Shown: positions 11,534 through 22,484, counted from the first letter of the stretch. The stretch: DNA of 64,000 bases from Aurantimicrobium sp. (GCA_024644865.1 JAHEGZ010000004.1:41741-105740), one strand, 5' to 3'. Notes: generated by a model not told the origin, from the letters alone. Translations and numbers: made by a program.

Positions 11534-12466
11534 TTAGAGACCGAGGCCGGCAATTCCGTTGGTCACAACGGCACCGTAGACAACGTCGGGGTCGAGACGT
11601 CGAAGCTCTTCAGCCAGGCAGTCTCGAAGGCTTCTACGCATCAGCGTGATGTCATGGCGGGGCTGACCGGGCTGTTCAAGACGCGCCGTGCTTTCGCTAA
11701 GACGCTCAATCTTGATATCACCGGATGCACGCGAAAGTACAACCTCGTGGATACTTCCGTCATGCACGCCACGATCGCTTTCGCGGTACTCAATGGGCGT
11801 TTGCAGCTGAAGTTGGAGCCAGGCAGCCAGTAGGCGAGCAGAGGGAGAACCTGATGCTGCCTTGACGAATCCACTGGTGATGGGCTCAAACGGCGGCTGG
11901 TCGAGAACGGCAGCAAGCTGGGTGCGCCACGAGGTGAGTCGAGTCCATGCGAAGTCGGCGTCGCCGGGAGCATAGCTCGAGCTCAGGTGCTTGAGTGCGG
12001 CCACTGTGTCTTCTTTTGCGGCGGCATCCGTGATTCGACACTGAGCGATGGCACCCAGCGGAGAACGCGAGGCAACAGCGGGGGAGGCCTTGGGCCACCA
12101 CACGACCACGGGAGCGTCTGGCAGAAGCAGACTAGTGACCAGTCCTTGCTCGTCAGAACCGACTTCGCCATAAGCACGAAGGACAATGACTTCACTGGCT
12201 CCGGCGTCGCCACCGACGCGAATTTCGGCATCGAGTCGGTTCGTAATGTTGGTCGACTCCTCAGGAATCGACAACACGATGACACGCATGGGGTGCTCGC
12301 GACTGGCCTCATTCGCAGCGGTGATGGCTTCTTCTTCGTCACCCGGAGTCGTCGATATAACAAGTGTCAGAACTCGACCGAGCGCAACGGCTCCTCCCTC
12401 TTCGCGAAGGTTGACTAAGGACTTCGACACCTTTGCCGTCGTGGTGTCAGGCATTTCGACGATCAC
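11534..12466 (-). CDS. opcA: Glucose-6-phosphate dehydrogenase assembly protein OpcA
   Basis: OpcA promotes assembly and activity of glucose-6-phosphate dehydrogenase. The 310-residue protein carries the N-terminal TTTAKVSKSLVNLREEGG motif and the central DAPVVVWWP motif of the actinobacterial family. I chose GTG at 12466, which overlaps the zwf TGA; a further upstream ATG at 12526 lies inside zwf. The stop abuts the pgl start. Its place between zwf and pgl fits the proposed role. Confidence 0.93.
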   Translation of the reverse strand: MIVEMPDTTTAKVSKSLVNLREEGGAVALGRVLTLVISTTPGDEEEAITAANEASREHPMRVIVLSIPEESTNITNRLDAEIRVGGDAGASEVIVLRAYGEVGSDEQGLVTSLLLPDAPVVVWWPKASPAVASRSPLGAIAQCRITDAAAKEDTVAALKHLSSSYAPGDADFAWTRLTSWRTQLAAVLDQPPFEPITSGFVKAASGSPSARLLAAWLQLQLQTPIEYRESDRGVHDGSIHEVVLSRASGDIKIERLSESTARLEQPGQPRHDITLMRRSLRDCLAEELRRLDPDVVYGAVVTNGIAGLGL

Positions 12467-14004
12467 GGACGCCTCCAAACACGGCCGTCGCGGGCCATCA
12501 ACTCGTCTGCGGATGCGGGACCCCACGTACCCGGGCGGTACTGCTCCGGCTGTCCTTGGGTCTCCCAGAACTCCTCAATCGGGTCGAGGATCTTCCAGCT
12601 GAGTTCCACTTCCTCATGGCGGGGGAACAGGGGCGGGTCACCCAAGAGAACGTCGAGAATCAGTCGCTCGTATGCCTCAGGACTTTGCTCAGTAAAGGCG
12701 TGGCCGTAGCCGAAGTCCATCGTCACGTCACGCACCTGCATTCCGGCACCGGGCACCTTCGAGCCAAAGCGAATTGTCACACCCTCGTCGGGCTGAACAC
12801 GAATAACAAGCGCGTTCTGGCCGACGGCCGATGTCTGGTGCTCAGCAAAAAGGTACTGCGGAGCACGTTTGAAAACGACTGCGATCTCGGTGACTCGACG
12901 ACCGAGACGCTTACCGGCTCGCAGGTAGAACGGAACGCCTGCCCAGCGTCGCGTCGCAATATCGAGACGCATTGCGGCGTAGGTCTCGGTCAGTGACTGA
13001 GGGTTCATGCCGTCTTCGTCGAGGAATCCCACGACGTTTTGACCACCCTGCCATCCGCCCGAGTACTGGCCGCGGGCGGTCGATGCGCCGAGGTCAGCCG
13101 GGAGCCGAACGGCCGCAAGAATCTTCTCTTTCTCTGCACGCAGGTCATCCGCGTGGAATGAAATTGGCTCTTCCATGGCCGTGAGTGCCAAAAGCTGAAG
13201 CAGGTGGTTCTGAATGACGTCTCGGGCAGCGCCGATGCCGTCGTAGTAGCCGGCGCGACCGCCAACACCGATGTCCTCAGCCATCGTGATTTGCACGTGA
13301 TCGACGTGCTCAGCGTTCCACAGCGGCTCGAACAGCTGGTTTGCGAAGCGCAGGGCCAAAATATTCTGCACGGTCTCTTTGCCGAGGTAGTGATCGATGC
13401 GGAAAATCGAGTCAGCAGGGAACACCGACTCAACCACGTCGTTCAACTCGCGAGCGGTCTTGAGGTCGGACCCGAAAGGCTTCTCAATGACAACACGACG
13501 CCACTGGTCAGCCTCAGGATTCGCCAGACCCGAACGCCGAAGCTGCTTCGTCACTTCAGGGAAAGAGCGAGGAGGAATCGAGAGGTAGAACGCGTGGTTT
13601 CCCATCGTTCCGCGCTTTTCGTCCAACTCATGAATCGTCGCTTTAAGACGGTCGAAGGCATCATCGTCGTCAAAGGTTCCTTGAACGAAACGGATTCCCT
13701 TCGACAGTTGCGCCCAGACCTCTTCGCGGAACTCCGTGCGGGCGTACTCGCGAACCGAATCGTGCACTTCTTTGGCGAAATCCTCGTGTTCCCATTCGCG
13801 ACGAGCGAACCCGACCAGGGCGAAACCCGGAGGAAGAAGACCGCGGTTCGCGAGGTCGTATACGGCTGGCATGAGCTTCTTGCGCGCCAGGTCACCAGTG
13901 ACACCGAAGATGACAAGCGAACATGGGCCGGCGATGCGGTTGAGTCGGCGATCTTCAGCAACGCGTAGCGGGTTGTTGCCTTGGGTGATGTCAGCGGGAG
14001 ACAT
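12463..14004 (-). CDS. zwf: Glucose-6-phosphate 1-dehydrogenase
   Basis: Oxidises glucose-6-phosphate with NADP to the lactone. It has 513 residues, with the dinucleotide-binding GVTGDLARKK near residues 34-43 and the substrate/active-site motif RIDHYLGKETVQN near 200. The ATG at 14004 has an AGAGGA ribosome-binding site and gives the usual N-terminus; an upstream ATG at 14049 overlaps pgi. The TGA overlaps the opcA GTG, so the two are translationally coupled. Confidence 0.97.
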   Translation of the reverse strand: MSPADITQGNNPLRVAEDRRLNRIAGPCSLVIFGVTGDLARKKLMPAVYDLANRGLLPPGFALVGFARREWEHEDFAKEVHDSVREYARTEFREEVWAQLSKGIRFVQGTFDDDDAFDRLKATIHELDEKRGTMGNHAFYLSIPPRSFPEVTKQLRRSGLANPEADQWRRVVIEKPFGSDLKTARELNDVVESVFPADSIFRIDHYLGKETVQNILALRFANQLFEPLWNAEHVDHVQITMAEDIGVGGRAGYYDGIGAARDVIQNHLLQLLALTAMEEPISFHADDLRAEKEKILAAVRLPADLGASTARGQYSGGWQGGQNVVGFLDEDGMNPQSLTETYAAMRLDIATRRWAGVPFYLRAGKRLGRRVTEIAVVFKRAPQYLFAEHQTSAVGQNALVIRVQPDEGVTIRFGSKVPGAGMQVRDVTMDFGYGHAFTEQSPEAYERLILDVLLGDPPLFPRHEEVELSWKILDPIEEFWETQGQPEQYRPGTWGPASADELMARDGRVWRRP

Positions 14005-14023
14005 AATCCTCTTCAGTTCGTGC

Positions 14024-15634
14024 TTAGTTGAACGCTTCGAACAGCGCAATCAGATCGGGGGTACCAGCAGGAATCGTCAGGGTGAGCACCGGGCGACCGT
14101 GCTCGGCTAATACCGTTGCGTCGCCAGCAGCCTGCGCAGCAATGAGCTGGCCAAACGTGAACGGACGCTCCGGGATGGCCAGGTCAGTCTCAACGCCTTG
14201 CAGAATCTGAATGAAAGCTCCTACAGCCGGACCGCCCTTGTGGAACTGGCCGGTCGAGTGCAGGAATCGGGGGCCCCATCCGAAAGTGACCGGCCGACCG
14301 GCACGAGCGGCAACGAGTTCACGAAGACCAGAGATCTGAGGAAGATTGACGCGGTCGATGTAGGCCTGCACCGAGACGTAACCGTCGACTGGAACAGCCT
14401 TCAGCAATGCGGTTACAGCTTCACGAATGGTGGATGCTCCACCAAGGAAATCACCGAGTGCGCGAACCTCGATGCCGTCGACAGAGAAAAGAGCTGCGGT
14501 GGGCTCGGGGCGCGCATCCAGCAGTGCCCTCGCAGCAACCTTGGCAGACTCTACGTCGGGCTGGTCGAAGGGGTTGATGCCCAACAGTCGTCCGGCGACG
14601 CTGGTGGCATACTCCCAGACCAAGAACATGGCGCCGAGCGTGCCGCTCATCAAAATTTCACCCTCGTGACGGTCATGCGCCAGGAGGTGGTGAGCGTGTG
14701 CGTCGTCGACGAGACGAACAATCTGCACATCAGTGAGCTTTTCAGTCAGCTCAGGGCTCACCACGTCGAGAACGACCGGAAGAATTCCAGTTCCCTCTTT
14801 ACCGGTGGACTCAGCAACGAGCTGCTCAACCCAGTCGGGGAAGCCAATGAGGTGTGTGCCGTCAGGGACGAGTCCGAGCTTCGGGTTGTGTGCGATTGAC
14901 ATGGCCATAGCTGCGCCCAAGATGAGTCCAGGGTTGTCAACGTGATCAATGGCGCACTCGAGGGATGCAGCGGCTGCCTCATCGAGAATTTCGGAGATGT
15001 CGACACCGGCGAGACCCGAGGGAACCAGTCCAAAAGCCGTTAGCGCCGAGAACCGGCCGCCAACGTTCGGATCTGCGTTGAATACGCGGTAACCGATTTC
15101 GCGGGCCGAGGCATCCAGAGGTGAACCTGGGTCGGTCACGATGACGATGCGCGAAACAGGATCGATTCCGGCTGCCTCGAAGGCGGCGTGGAATACGCGA
15201 CGTTGGCTGTCGGTTTCAACGGTCGAGCCAGACTTGCTCGACACAACGAGAACCGTGTTTTCAAGTCCCTCGCTCAGGGCAGCAAGTACCTGGCCAGGCT
15301 CGGTGGAGTCGAGAATCGTAAGGTCGGCACCCGCGGTCTGGCAAATGACCTCGGGAGCGAGTGAGCTTCCGCCCATGCCAGCCAAAACGACACGGTTGAC
15401 CCCTTGAGAATGAAGCTCCGAGCGCAGAGAAACGATTTCGTCAACGAGCGGACGAGAGATGCTGACCGACTCGACCCAACCCAGACGAATGCTCGACTCT
15501 GCTTGGGCGGCTGGACCCCACAGCGTGGGATCTTGGTCGGTGATGCGCGAGGCAACCAAGTCTGCAACGAGTGCGGGAAGGTGCTTTTCAACCGCCACTG
15601 CGGCAGCACCCGAAACATGAATACGAACGCTCAT
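14024..15634 (-). CDS. pgi: Glucose-6-phosphate isomerase
   Basis: Interconverts glucose-6-phosphate and fructose-6-phosphate. The 536-residue protein has the sugar-phosphate (SIS) motifs [11 protein letters not shown] near residue 85 and [12 protein letters not shown] near 130, and a C-terminal [18 protein letters not shown] motif. The ATG at 15634 overlaps the tal TGA (ATGA), which decides the start over an in-frame ATG at 15682. Having pgi between tal and zwf joins upper glycolysis to the pentose phosphate operon. Confidence 0.96.
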   Translation of the reverse strand: MSVRIHVSGAAAVAVEKHLPALVADLVASRITDQDPTLWGPAAQAESSIRLGWVESVSISRPLVDEIVSLRSELHSQGVNRVVLAGMGGSSLAPEVICQTAGADLTILDSTEPGQVLAALSEGLENTVLVVSSKSGSTVETDSQRRVFHAAFEAAGIDPVSRIVIVTDPGSPLDASAREIGYRVFNADPNVGGRFSALTAFGLVPSGLAGVDISEILDEAAAASLECAIDHVDNPGLILGAAMAMSIAHNPKLGLVPDGTHLIGFPDWVEQLVAESTGKEGTGILPVVLDVVSPELTEKLTDVQIVRLVDDAHAHHLLAHDRHEGEILMSGTLGAMFLVWEYATSVAGRLLGINPFDQPDVESAKVAARALLDARPEPTAALFSVDGIEVRALGDFLGGASTIREAVTALLKAVPVDGYVSVQAYIDRVNLPQISGLRELVAARAGRPVTFGWGPRFLHSTGQFHKGGPAVGAFIQILQGVETDLAIPERPFTFGQLIAAQAAGDATVLAEHGRPVLTLTIPAGTPDLIALFEAFN

Positions 15635-16740
15635 CGTGAGGACTCCAATGCGGTAGTAACGGTTTCGAGCAGTTCGCCCCACGAGACGATGAACTTGTCG
15701 ACACCTTCACGCTCGAGCAGGTTGGTCACATCGGTGAAATCAACCCCCACGGCCTCAAGTGCGGCAAAAACAGCCTTGGCATCGTCGTAATTGGCCGTGA
15801 TGGTGTCTCCGGTGATCACGCCGTGGTCGGCCGTGGCGAGCAAGGTTTTCTCCGGCATGGTGTTAACCACGCCGGCTGCCACGAGCTCGGTCACGTACAG
15901 GGTGTCGGGAAGCGCGGGGTCTTTGACTCCGGTGGATGCCCACAGCGGACGCTGCGGGTTTGCACCGGCAGAAACCAAAACCCGTGCGCGTTCCGTCGAG
16001 AACTTCTGCTCGAAGAGTTCATAAGCCAGGCGGGCGTTCGCCAGACCGGCCTTGCTCGTCAGCGCCAGCGCCTCGGGAGTACCAATGGCGGCCAAGCGCT
16101 TGTCAACCTCGGTGTCGACACGTGAAACAAAGAACGAAGCAACCGAGTGAATCTTCGACAGGTCGTGACCGGCAGCTTGTGCTTTCTCAAGACCAGCCAA
16201 GAAAGCGTCAATAACTGCTGCATAACGCTCGAGCGAGAAAATCAGAGTCACATTGACGCTGATACCCGCCGCAATGACCTCAGTGATGGCAGGAAGGCCG
16301 GCGAGCGTCGCCGGAATCTTGATCAGTGCGTTCGGCTCGTTGACCTTGGCCCACAGGCGTTTTGCCTCGTCGATAGTGGCCACCGTGTCGTGTGCCAGAG
16401 TGGGCGAAACCTCAATGGATACGCGACCGTCGACACCGGCCGTGCGGTCGTAGATCGGGCGGAAGATCTTGCTTGCGGCAGCTACGTCGTCAGTCGTGAT
16501 CTCAAACACAGCCTGCTCGGCATCTAAACCACGGGCAGCTAGTTCGGTAACCTGTGCGGCGTACGAAGCGCCGTTGGTAAGCGCGCCGGCGAAGATCGAG
16601 GGGTTGGTGGTGACACCGACAACGTCAACCGTCTCGATGAGCTGCGCGAGGTTTCCCGAGGTGATGCGCTCGCGCGAGAGGTCATCCAACCAGATGCTAA
16701 CGCCAGCAGCCGAAAGAGCTGCGGTGGGGGACTGTGCCAT
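15631..16740 (-). CDS. tal: Transaldolase
   Basis: Transfers dihydroxyacetone between sugar phosphates in the non-oxidative pentose phosphate pathway. It has 369 residues of the long actinobacterial type, with [12 protein letters not shown] at the N-terminus, TTNPSIF near 50, and the Schiff-base Lys in ALIKIPAT near 140. ATG 16740 was chosen; a start at 16806 runs into tkt. It lies 28 bases after tkt and overlaps pgi by 4 bases. Confidence 0.97.
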   Translation of the reverse strand: MAQSPTAALSAAGVSIWLDDLSRERITSGNLAQLIETVDVVGVTTNPSIFAGALTNGASYAAQVTELAARGLDAEQAVFEITTDDVAAASKIFRPIYDRTAGVDGRVSIEVSPTLAHDTVATIDEAKRLWAKVNEPNALIKIPATLAGLPAITEVIAAGISVNVTLIFSLERYAAVIDAFLAGLEKAQAAGHDLSKIHSVASFFVSRVDTEVDKRLAAIGTPEALALTSKAGLANARLAYELFEQKFSTERARVLVSAGANPQRPLWASTGVKDPALPDTLYVTELVAAGVVNTMPEKTLLATADHGVITGDTITANYDDAKAVFAALEAVGVDFTDVTNLLEREGVDKFIVSWGELLETVTTALESSR

Positions 16741-16768
16741 GTTTTTCGTATTCCTTAGGTGGCTCGTA

Positions 16769-18862
16769 TTACTTGTGGGCAATTGATTCGCGGGCGGCTG
16801 CGACAACGTTTTCTGCGGTCATGCCGAACTCGCGGAATAGCGTCTTGTAGTCAGCCGATGCGCCGAAGTGCTCAATCGAAACGCTGCGGCCAGCGGTTCC
16901 AACAATCTTGTCCCAGGTCAGACTGACTCCAGCTTCGACCGAAACGCGAGCGGTAACTGAGGACGGAATGACGCTCTCCTGGTAGGCGGTGCTCTGCTCG
17001 TAGAACCACTCGAGGCACGGTGCTGAGATCACGCGAGCGTGAACGCCCTCGGCTGCGAGTTGTTCGCGAGCCTCAACAGCCAGGGAAACCTCGCTACCGG
17101 TTGCGATGAGCAACACATCAGGCTTGCCGTTTGCCGCGTCGGCCAGCACGTAAGCGCCCTTCGCGGTTTCGCGAGCGTGAGCGAAGACGTCACCCGTTGC
17201 AGCGCCCTCACCACGCGTGAAGACGGGTACGTTTTGACGTGTCAGCGCGATACCGGCAGGACCACCGCGACGCTCGAGGATGGTCTTCCATGCGTAGGCG
17301 GTTTCATTGGCATCGGCCGGGCGAACGACATCAAGGTTGGGGATGGCGCGAAGCGTCGCCAGTTGTTCAATGGGCTGGTGCGTCGGCCCATCTTCACCGA
17401 GTGCGACAGAGTCGTGCGTCCACACGAAGATTGACGGAACACCCATGAGTGCGGCCAGACGAACGGCCGGGCGCATGTAGTCGCTAAAGATCAGGAAGGT
17501 GCCACCGTAGGCGCGAGTCTTTCCGTGGAGAACGATTCCGTTGAGGATCGCGCCCATGGCGTGCTCACGAATACCGAAGTGCAAAACGCGACCGTACTCG
17601 TTTCCTGTCCATTCATGAGTCGACCACTGTGCTGGAACAAATGACTTCTCACCGTTCAGCGTGGTGAGGTTGGACTCGGCGAGATCGGCGGAACCGCCCC
17701 ACAGCTCCGGCATAACAGGACCGAGAGCGTTGAGCACCTTTCCAGACGCAGCGCGAGTAGAAACTTCAGTTCCTCCCTCAAACGCGGGGAGTGCGGATTC
17801 GAGACCCGCAGGCACCTCGCCGGCCTCGAGACGATCAAAGAGGGCTTTCTTCTCAGGGTTTGCCACAGCCCACGCATCAAAGCCGACCTGCCACTCGGAA
17901 CGGGCCTGGGCGCCACGAGCCACCGCCAGACGGGTATGCGAAATGACCTCGTCTGAAACCTCGAAGGTCTTCTCCGGGTCAAAGCCAAGAACTGCCTTCA
18001 ACGCGGCAAGCTCGTCAGCACCGAGAGCGGAACCGTGAATCTTTCCGCTGTTCTGCTTCTTCGGGCTTGGCCATCCGATGATGGTGCGCAGGATGATGAG
18101 CGAGGGCTTGTCTGCGACCGACTTGGCGCGCTCGATGCCGGCGTAAAGCTCGGCCACGTCTTCAACATAAGCGCCGGTTTTTTTCCAGTCGACAACCTGA
18201 ACATCCCAGCCGTAGGCCTCGTAGCGCGCCTTGACATCTTCGGTGAACGCAATGTTGGTGTCGTCTTCAATCGAAATCTGGTTCGAGTCGTAGATCGCGA
18301 TCAGGTTACCTAGCTGCTGGTGGCCAGCTAGTGACGAAGCCTCAGCAGTTACACCCTCTTGCAGGTCTCCGTCTCCGGCGATGACATACACGTGGTGATC
18401 GAACGGACTTGTGCCAGCCGGAGCCTGAGGGTCAAACAGACCGCGCTCGAAGCGTTGGGCATAGGCGAAACCAACAGCCGAAGCCAAGCCCTGACCCAGC
18501 GGCCCGGTGGTGATTTCGACACCCTTGGTGTGGCCGTATTCAGGGTGGCCGGGGGTCAACGAGCCCCAGGTGCGCAAAGCCTTGATGTCATCGAGCTCGA
18601 GGCCGTATCCGCCCAGGTACAACTGAACGTACTGGGTGAGCGAGGAGTGACCGACCGAAAGGATGAACCGGTCGCGGCCAATCCACTGGTCATCACTCGG
18701 GTCACGACGCATGATTTTCTGAAACAGCAGGTAGGCCGCGGGAGCGAGACTGATTGCGGTGCCAGGGTGACCGTTGCCCACCTTCTCGACGGCGTCTGCG
18801 GCAAGAATACGAGCGGTGTCTACCGCCTTGTCATCCAGTGAATTCCAATCAAGAGAAGACAT
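16769..18862 (-). CDS. tkt: Transketolase
   Basis: Thiamine diphosphate enzyme moving two-carbon units between sugar phosphates. It has 697 residues, with [13 protein letters not shown] near residue 30, the ThDP-binding [13 protein letters not shown] near 165, and the pyrimidine-domain motif [13 protein letters not shown] near 430. It is the first gene of the operon running to pgl. A ~100-base leader upstream carries two hairpins, one resembling an intrinsic terminator, so the whole operon may be attenuated. Confidence 0.98.
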   Translation of the reverse strand: MSSLDWNSLDDKAVDTARILAADAVEKVGNGHPGTAISLAPAAYLLFQKIMRRDPSDDQWIGRDRFILSVGHSSLTQYVQLYLGGYGLELDDIKALRTWGSLTPGHPEYGHTKGVEITTGPLGQGLASAVGFAYAQRFERGLFDPQAPAGTSPFDHHVYVIAGDGDLQEGVTAEASSLAGHQQLGNLIAIYDSNQISIEDDTNIAFTEDVKARYEAYGWDVQVVDWKKTGAYVEDVAELYAGIERAKSVADKPSLIILRTIIGWPSPKKQNSGKIHGSALGADELAALKAVLGFDPEKTFEVSDEVISHTRLAVARGAQARSEWQVGFDAWAVANPEKKALFDRLEAGEVPAGLESALPAFEGGTEVSTRAASGKVLNALGPVMPELWGGSADLAESNLTTLNGEKSFVPAQWSTHEWTGNEYGRVLHFGIREHAMGAILNGIVLHGKTRAYGGTFLIFSDYMRPAVRLAALMGVPSIFVWTHDSVALGEDGPTHQPIEQLATLRAIPNLDVVRPADANETAYAWKTILERRGGPAGIALTRQNVPVFTRGEGAATGDVFAHARETAKGAYVLADAANGKPDVLLIATGSEVSLAVEAREQLAAEGVHARVISAPCLEWFYEQSTAYQESVIPSSVTARVSVEAGVSLTWDKIVGTAGRSVSIEHFGASADYKTLFREFGMTAENVVAAARESIAHK

Positions 18863-18895
18863 GTCTAAAGGGCGGCCTTTCGGTCAGATGTGCAT

Positions 18896-18916
18896 AAAAA
18901 CCGCTTTCTCAGCGGT
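18896..18916 (-). terminator. Terminator-like hairpin in the tkt leader
   Basis: On the minus strand ACCGCT-GAGAA-AGCGGT forms a 6-bp stem followed at once by TTTTT, about 35 bases upstream of the tkt ATG and downstream of a TATGAT -10 candidate. This is intrinsic-terminator architecture inside a 5' leader, consistent with attenuation. The controlling signal is unknown. Confidence 0.55.
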
Positions 18917-18932
18917 CTTGCAAGCTCAGAGA

Positions 18933-18947
18933 AGTGCCAGCGCGGCA
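18933..18947 (-). other. Upstream leader hairpin of tkt
   Basis: GTGCC-GCGCT-GGCAC forms a 5-bp stem upstream of the terminator-like hairpin in the tkt leader. It may be part of a regulatory RNA structure, but no known riboswitch is recognised. Confidence 0.35.
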
Positions 18948-18954
18948 CCCCTCA

Positions 18955-18960
18955 ATCATA
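18955..18960 (-). promoter_or_regulatory. Candidate -10 element of the tkt operon
   Basis: The minus strand reads TATGAT here, close to the sigma-A -10 consensus, about 95 bases upstream of the tkt ATG. No convincing -35 is seen at the usual spacing. Confidence 0.45.
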
Positions 18961-19046
18961 GTCCGCCGCAGTGGCAAACCGACGGCGAAAGTCAGCAGAA
19001 CGGAACACTTAGACTTGTTCCAATCCCCAACCAAAGGCTTGATTCC

Positions 19047-19973
19047 ATGACGACTACCAGTGCCTCCCGCCAAGCGGGCGAGCGTATTGGTTTCTCGAGA
19101 ACGTTCAAGGCATACGTTGCGCTCACCAAGCCTCGCGTCATGGAGCTCCTGCTCGCGGTTACGATTCCCACCATGTTTCTGGCTCAGCGCGGAGTACCGT
19201 CCCTCTGGCTGGTGCTGGTAACCCTCGTCGGTGGAGCCCTGAGCGCCGGTTCGGCAGGAGCGTTCAACTGCTACATCGACCGTGACATCGACCGCGTGAT
19301 GAATCGCACCAAGGGGCGTCCGCTTGTCACCGGTGAGATTTCTGATCGCGCCGCACTCATTTTCGCCAGCACCCTCGCTGTGGTGAGTACGGCGCTCTTT
19401 GCTCTCTTCACCAACTGGCTGGCCACGTGGCTGTCGGTCGGCGCAATCGCCTTCTACGTCATCATCTACAGCTTGATCCTTAAGCGCCGCACACCTCAGA
19501 ACATCGTCTGGGGCGGAGCAGCCGGCGGATTCCCGGTTCTCATCGGCTGGGCGGTCGTTACCGGCACCTTGACGTGGACCCCCGTCGTGCTGTTCCTGAT
19601 CATCTTCTTCTGGACGCCCCCGCATTATTGGCCGCTCTCGTGGCGCTACCGTCAGGATTACCGCGAGGCTGGCATTCCGATGCTCACCGTCGTGCGCGGC
19701 CGCGTAACTGTTGGTCTGCAAATCGTGCTGTACGCGTGGGCGACAGTGATGACAACGCTGCTGCTCATCATCATTGCTCCGATGTCTCCGGTCTACGCGG
19801 TTATTGCGCTCGGTTCGGGCATCTGGTTCCTGGTCGAAAGTCACCGGTTGTACTCGCGGGCAATTCGCCACAGCGACCCCGCACCCATGAAACTGTTCCA
19901 CCTGTCGAATGCCTACTTGACGCTTATTTTCTTGGCAGTGGCCGTGGACGCCCTGCTCCCGTTCGCTCGCTAG
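19047..19973 (+). CDS. ctaB: Protohaem IX farnesyltransferase (haem O synthase)
   Basis: UbiA-family membrane enzyme that farnesylates haem B to haem O for cytochrome aa3 oxidase. The 308 residues carry the allylic diphosphate-binding motif NCYIDRDIDRVMNRT near residue 75, a KPRVMELL segment near the N-terminus, and eight to nine hydrophobic helices. ATG 19047 has an AAAGG site ~10 bases upstream; earlier in-frame starts overlap the tkt promoter. It is divergent from tkt and convergent with ctaA, the next enzyme in the pathway; their stop codons share CTAG. Confidence 0.95.
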   Translation: MTTTSASRQAGERIGFSRTFKAYVALTKPRVMELLLAVTIPTMFLAQRGVPSLWLVLVTLVGGALSAGSAGAFNCYIDRDIDRVMNRTKGRPLVTGEISDRAALIFASTLAVVSTALFALFTNWLATWLSVGAIAFYVIIYSLILKRRTPQNIVWGGAAGGFPVLIGWAVVTGTLTWTPVVLFLIIFFWTPPHYWPLSWRYRQDYREAGIPMLTVVRGRVTVGLQIVLYAWATVMTTLLLIIIAPMSPVYAVIALGSGIWFLVESHRLYSRAIRHSDPAPMKLFHLSNAYLTLIFLAVAVDALLPFAR

Positions 19974-20860
19974 GGCTTGCGCAGGCGGTACACGACGACC
20001 GTGGTCGTTGCAGCAACCAGGCACGCCAGAAGCATGTGTGTTCCGACGAGAATGGGCGGCAGACCCGTACGCGACTGGATGACACCCACGAGCGCCTGAG
20101 CAACGTTGACGACGAGCAGCCCGAGGGCTGCGTTGCGCACCAGGCGAAGGTGTGAGACCTGTGTCAGCACAACCAGACCAAGTGTGACGATGAGGGCCGC
20201 GTAGGCGGGGTAACTGTGCAGGTGCTGCAGCAACTCCGAGTTCAATCCATTGCGGGGAGCTTGCGCATCACCGGCGTGCGGGCCAGATCCCGTGGTCAGA
20301 ATTCCCATGAAAATAGTGACGAGCTGAAGACCTGCCACAACCCAGGCAAGTCTTCGGAAAACAGGGACAACTCCGATGAGTGCCTCGGGTTCGTTTGCGC
20401 GCGCCCGAAGCACAAACAGGGTCGACAAAACCACGAGCGCAACCGAAATAACGAAGTGCAGACCCACGATGTAGGGGTTGAGCTTCATCCACACACTGAT
20501 TCCACCGACGACCGCCTGCGCGGGTATGCCCAAACCAATCGAAATCGAAAGCCAAAAGAGGTCGCGACGCGTCTTACGAATGCGAACAACCGCCAAGAAA
20601 GCAACGATCGCCACGACGACCAGCAGGAACGTCAGAAGTCGATTGGCAAACTCGATGATTCCGTGGATGCCCATCTCAGGAGTGACGACGACCGAGGATC
20701 CGTCACAGGTGGGCCAATCTGGGCATCCCAGGCCGCTTGCGGTCAAACGAACGGCGCCACCGGTGACAACAATGAGGATCTGTACCACGAGAGTGACCCA
20801 GGTCATGATGCGCACGAAAGCGTTGACCTGCGTGGGTAACCACGATGTGATCCGCTTCAT
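19970..20860 (-). CDS. ctaA: Haem A synthase
   Basis: Oxidises the C8 methyl of haem O to make haem A. It has 296 residues with about eight membrane helices in two four-helix bundles. The conserved Cys-containing loop GLGCPDWPTC is near residues 42-52, and His residues occur in GIHGIIEFANR and in the second-half HLHSYPAY. The ATG at 20860 has a GAAAGG site 9 bases upstream. It faces ctaB with a 4-base stop overlap and is divergent from sufB. Confidence 0.94.
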   Translation of the reverse strand: MKRITSWLPTQVNAFVRIMTWVTLVVQILIVVTGGAVRLTASGLGCPDWPTCDGSSVVVTPEMGIHGIIEFANRLLTFLLVVVAIVAFLAVVRIRKTRRDLFWLSISIGLGIPAQAVVGGISVWMKLNPYIVGLHFVISVALVVLSTLFVLRARANEPEALIGVVPVFRRLAWVVAGLQLVTIFMGILTTGSGPHAGDAQAPRNGLNSELLQHLHSYPAYAALIVTLGLVVLTQVSHLRLVRNAALGLLVVNVAQALVGVIQSRTGLPPILVGTHMLLACLVAATTTVVVYRLRKP

Positions 20861-21065
20861 CTGGGTGAACCTTTCGAGAGGGTGGGAAGAACGCTCGAGC
20901 TCTGTGCGTTAGCACTGACTACCGGTACACTTTGAAGTACCAGCACAGTGTTGCTGACGGAATACTCAACGACGAGGGCACCATCTGTTTTGCCACGTCG
21001 TGGCAGGTCGGTTTGTGCCTTCACATTCTATGTAGCTCGCCCACCCCACCAGCAAAGGATTGCCA
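20861..21065. promoter_or_regulatory. Divergent ctaA-sufB intergenic region with two inverted repeats
   Basis: This 205-base region must hold promoters for ctaA (-) and sufB (+). It contains GGTAC-N8-GTACC at 20924-20941 and TGCCAC-GTC-GTGGCA at 20991-21005. Either could be an operator for a redox or Fe-S responsive regulator. No sufR-type regulator gene lies next to it, and I recognise neither motif. Confidence 0.45.
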
Positions 21066-22484
21066 GTGTCAGACATTCTGATCAATCGGCCAGAACTCGA
21101 CGGCCTTGGTGTGTACGAGTTCGGCTGGCACGATGCTGACGCGGCCGGCGCATCCGCGACTCGAGGCATCAACGAGAAGGTTGTAACCGACATTTCCGGG
21201 CTCAAGAGCGAACCCGAGTGGATGCTCAATCGTCGCCTTAAAGGATTGCAGCTGTTCGAGCGCAAGCCCATGCCGACCTGGGGTGCAGACCTCTCTGAGA
21301 TCGATTTCGACAACATCAAGTACTTCGTTCGTTCCACAGAACGGCAAGCGCAGACCTGGGAAGACCTTCCCGAGGAGATCAAGAACACATACGAAAAGCT
21401 CGGAATCCCCGAGGCCGAGCGTCAGCGTCTCGTTGCCGGCGTGGCTGCGCAGTACGAATCCGAAGTGGTCTACCACCAGATCAACGAGGAGCTCGAGCGT
21501 CAGGGTGTCATCTTCATGGACACCGACACCGCTCTGAAAGAACACCCCGAGTTCTTCGAAGAGTACTTTGGCACGGTTATCCCGACCGGAGACAACAAGT
21601 TCGCGGCCCTGAACACCGCGGTGTGGTCGGGTGGCTCATTCGTCTACGTTCCCAAGGGCGTACACGTCGAGATTCCGCTCCAGGCTTACTTCCGCATCAA
21701 CACCGAGAACATGGGTCAATTCGAGCGCACGCTCATCATTGCCGACGAGGGATCGTACGTTCACTACATCGAAGGATGCACAGCCCCGATCTACAAGAGC
21801 GACTCCCTGCACTCAGCCGTTGTTGAAATCATCGTGAAGAAGAACGCCCGTGTTCGCTACACAACGATTCAGAACTGGTCGAACAACGTCTACAACTTGG
21901 TGACCAAGCGTGCGATTGCACACGAGGGCGCGACGATGGAATGGATCGATGGCAACATCGGGTCGAAGGTCACCATGAAGTACCCGAGCGTCTATTTAGT
22001 GGGGGAGCACGCCAAAGGCGAGACCCTGTCAGTAGCTTTCGCCGGTCCGGGTCAGCACCAAGACGCTGGCGCGAAGATGGTGCACATGGCGCCTTACACG
22101 CAGTCATCCATCGTGTCGAAGTCGATTGCCAGAGGCGGCGGTCGTGCCGGTTATCGCGGAGAGATTCGCGTTGACGCTAACGCCCACCACAGTGCCAACA
22201 CCGTTCGATGCGACGCCCTTCTGGTCGACACCATTTCTCGCTCTGACACCTATCCGGCTATCGATATTCGCGTCGACGACGTTCAACTTGGACACGAGGC
22301 AACGGTTTCTCGAGTCAGCGAAGAGCAACTGTTCTACCTGATGTCGCGCGGACTCGAAGAAGACGAGGCCATGGCCATGATTGTGCGCGGTTTCATTGAG
22401 CCGATCGCTCGCGAACTGCCGATGGAGTACGCACTTGAACTGAACAAGCTCATCGAGCTCGGCATGGAAGGGTCCGTCGGCTAA
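21066..22484 (+). CDS. sufB: Fe-S cluster assembly protein SufB
   Basis: Scaffold subunit of the SufBCD complex where Fe-S clusters are built. The 472-residue protein has typical SufB features: [30 protein letters not shown] with the conserved Cys, and RADANAH-like [11 protein letters not shown] near the end. GTG 21066 has an AAAGGA site 6 bases upstream; a TTG at 21060 is an alternative. It opens the operon sufB-sufD-Rieske-sufC-sufT. Confidence 0.97.
   Translation: MSDILINRPELDGLGVYEFGWHDADAAGASATRGINEKVVTDISGLKSEPEWMLNRRLKGLQLFERKPMPTWGADLSEIDFDNIKYFVRSTERQAQTWEDLPEEIKNTYEKLGIPEAERQRLVAGVAAQYESEVVYHQINEELERQGVIFMDTDTALKEHPEFFEEYFGTVIPTGDNKFAALNTAVWSGGSFVYVPKGVHVEIPLQAYFRINTENMGQFERTLIIADEGSYVHYIEGCTAPIYKSDSLHSAVVEIIVKKNARVRYTTIQNWSNNVYNLVTKRAIAHEGATMEWIDGNIGSKVTMKYPSVYLVGEHAKGETLSVAFAGPGQHQDAGAKMVHMAPYTQSSIVSKSIARGGGRAGYRGEIRVDANAHHSANTVRCDALLVDTISRSDTYPAIDIRVDDVQLGHEATVSRVSEEQLFYLMSRGLEEDEAMAMIVRGFIEPIARELPMEYALELNKLIELGMEGSVG

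Noticed and set aside
18909..20024. 371-codon minus-strand open frame opposite ctaB
   Set aside because: Low-complexity Arg/Glu/His-rich translation without motifs; it mirrors the ctaB reading frame.
20948..21139. Small plus-strand open frame in the ctaA-sufB gap as a missing regulator
   Set aside because: It runs into sufB, lacks a ribosome-binding site and has no helix-turn-helix or Cys motif.
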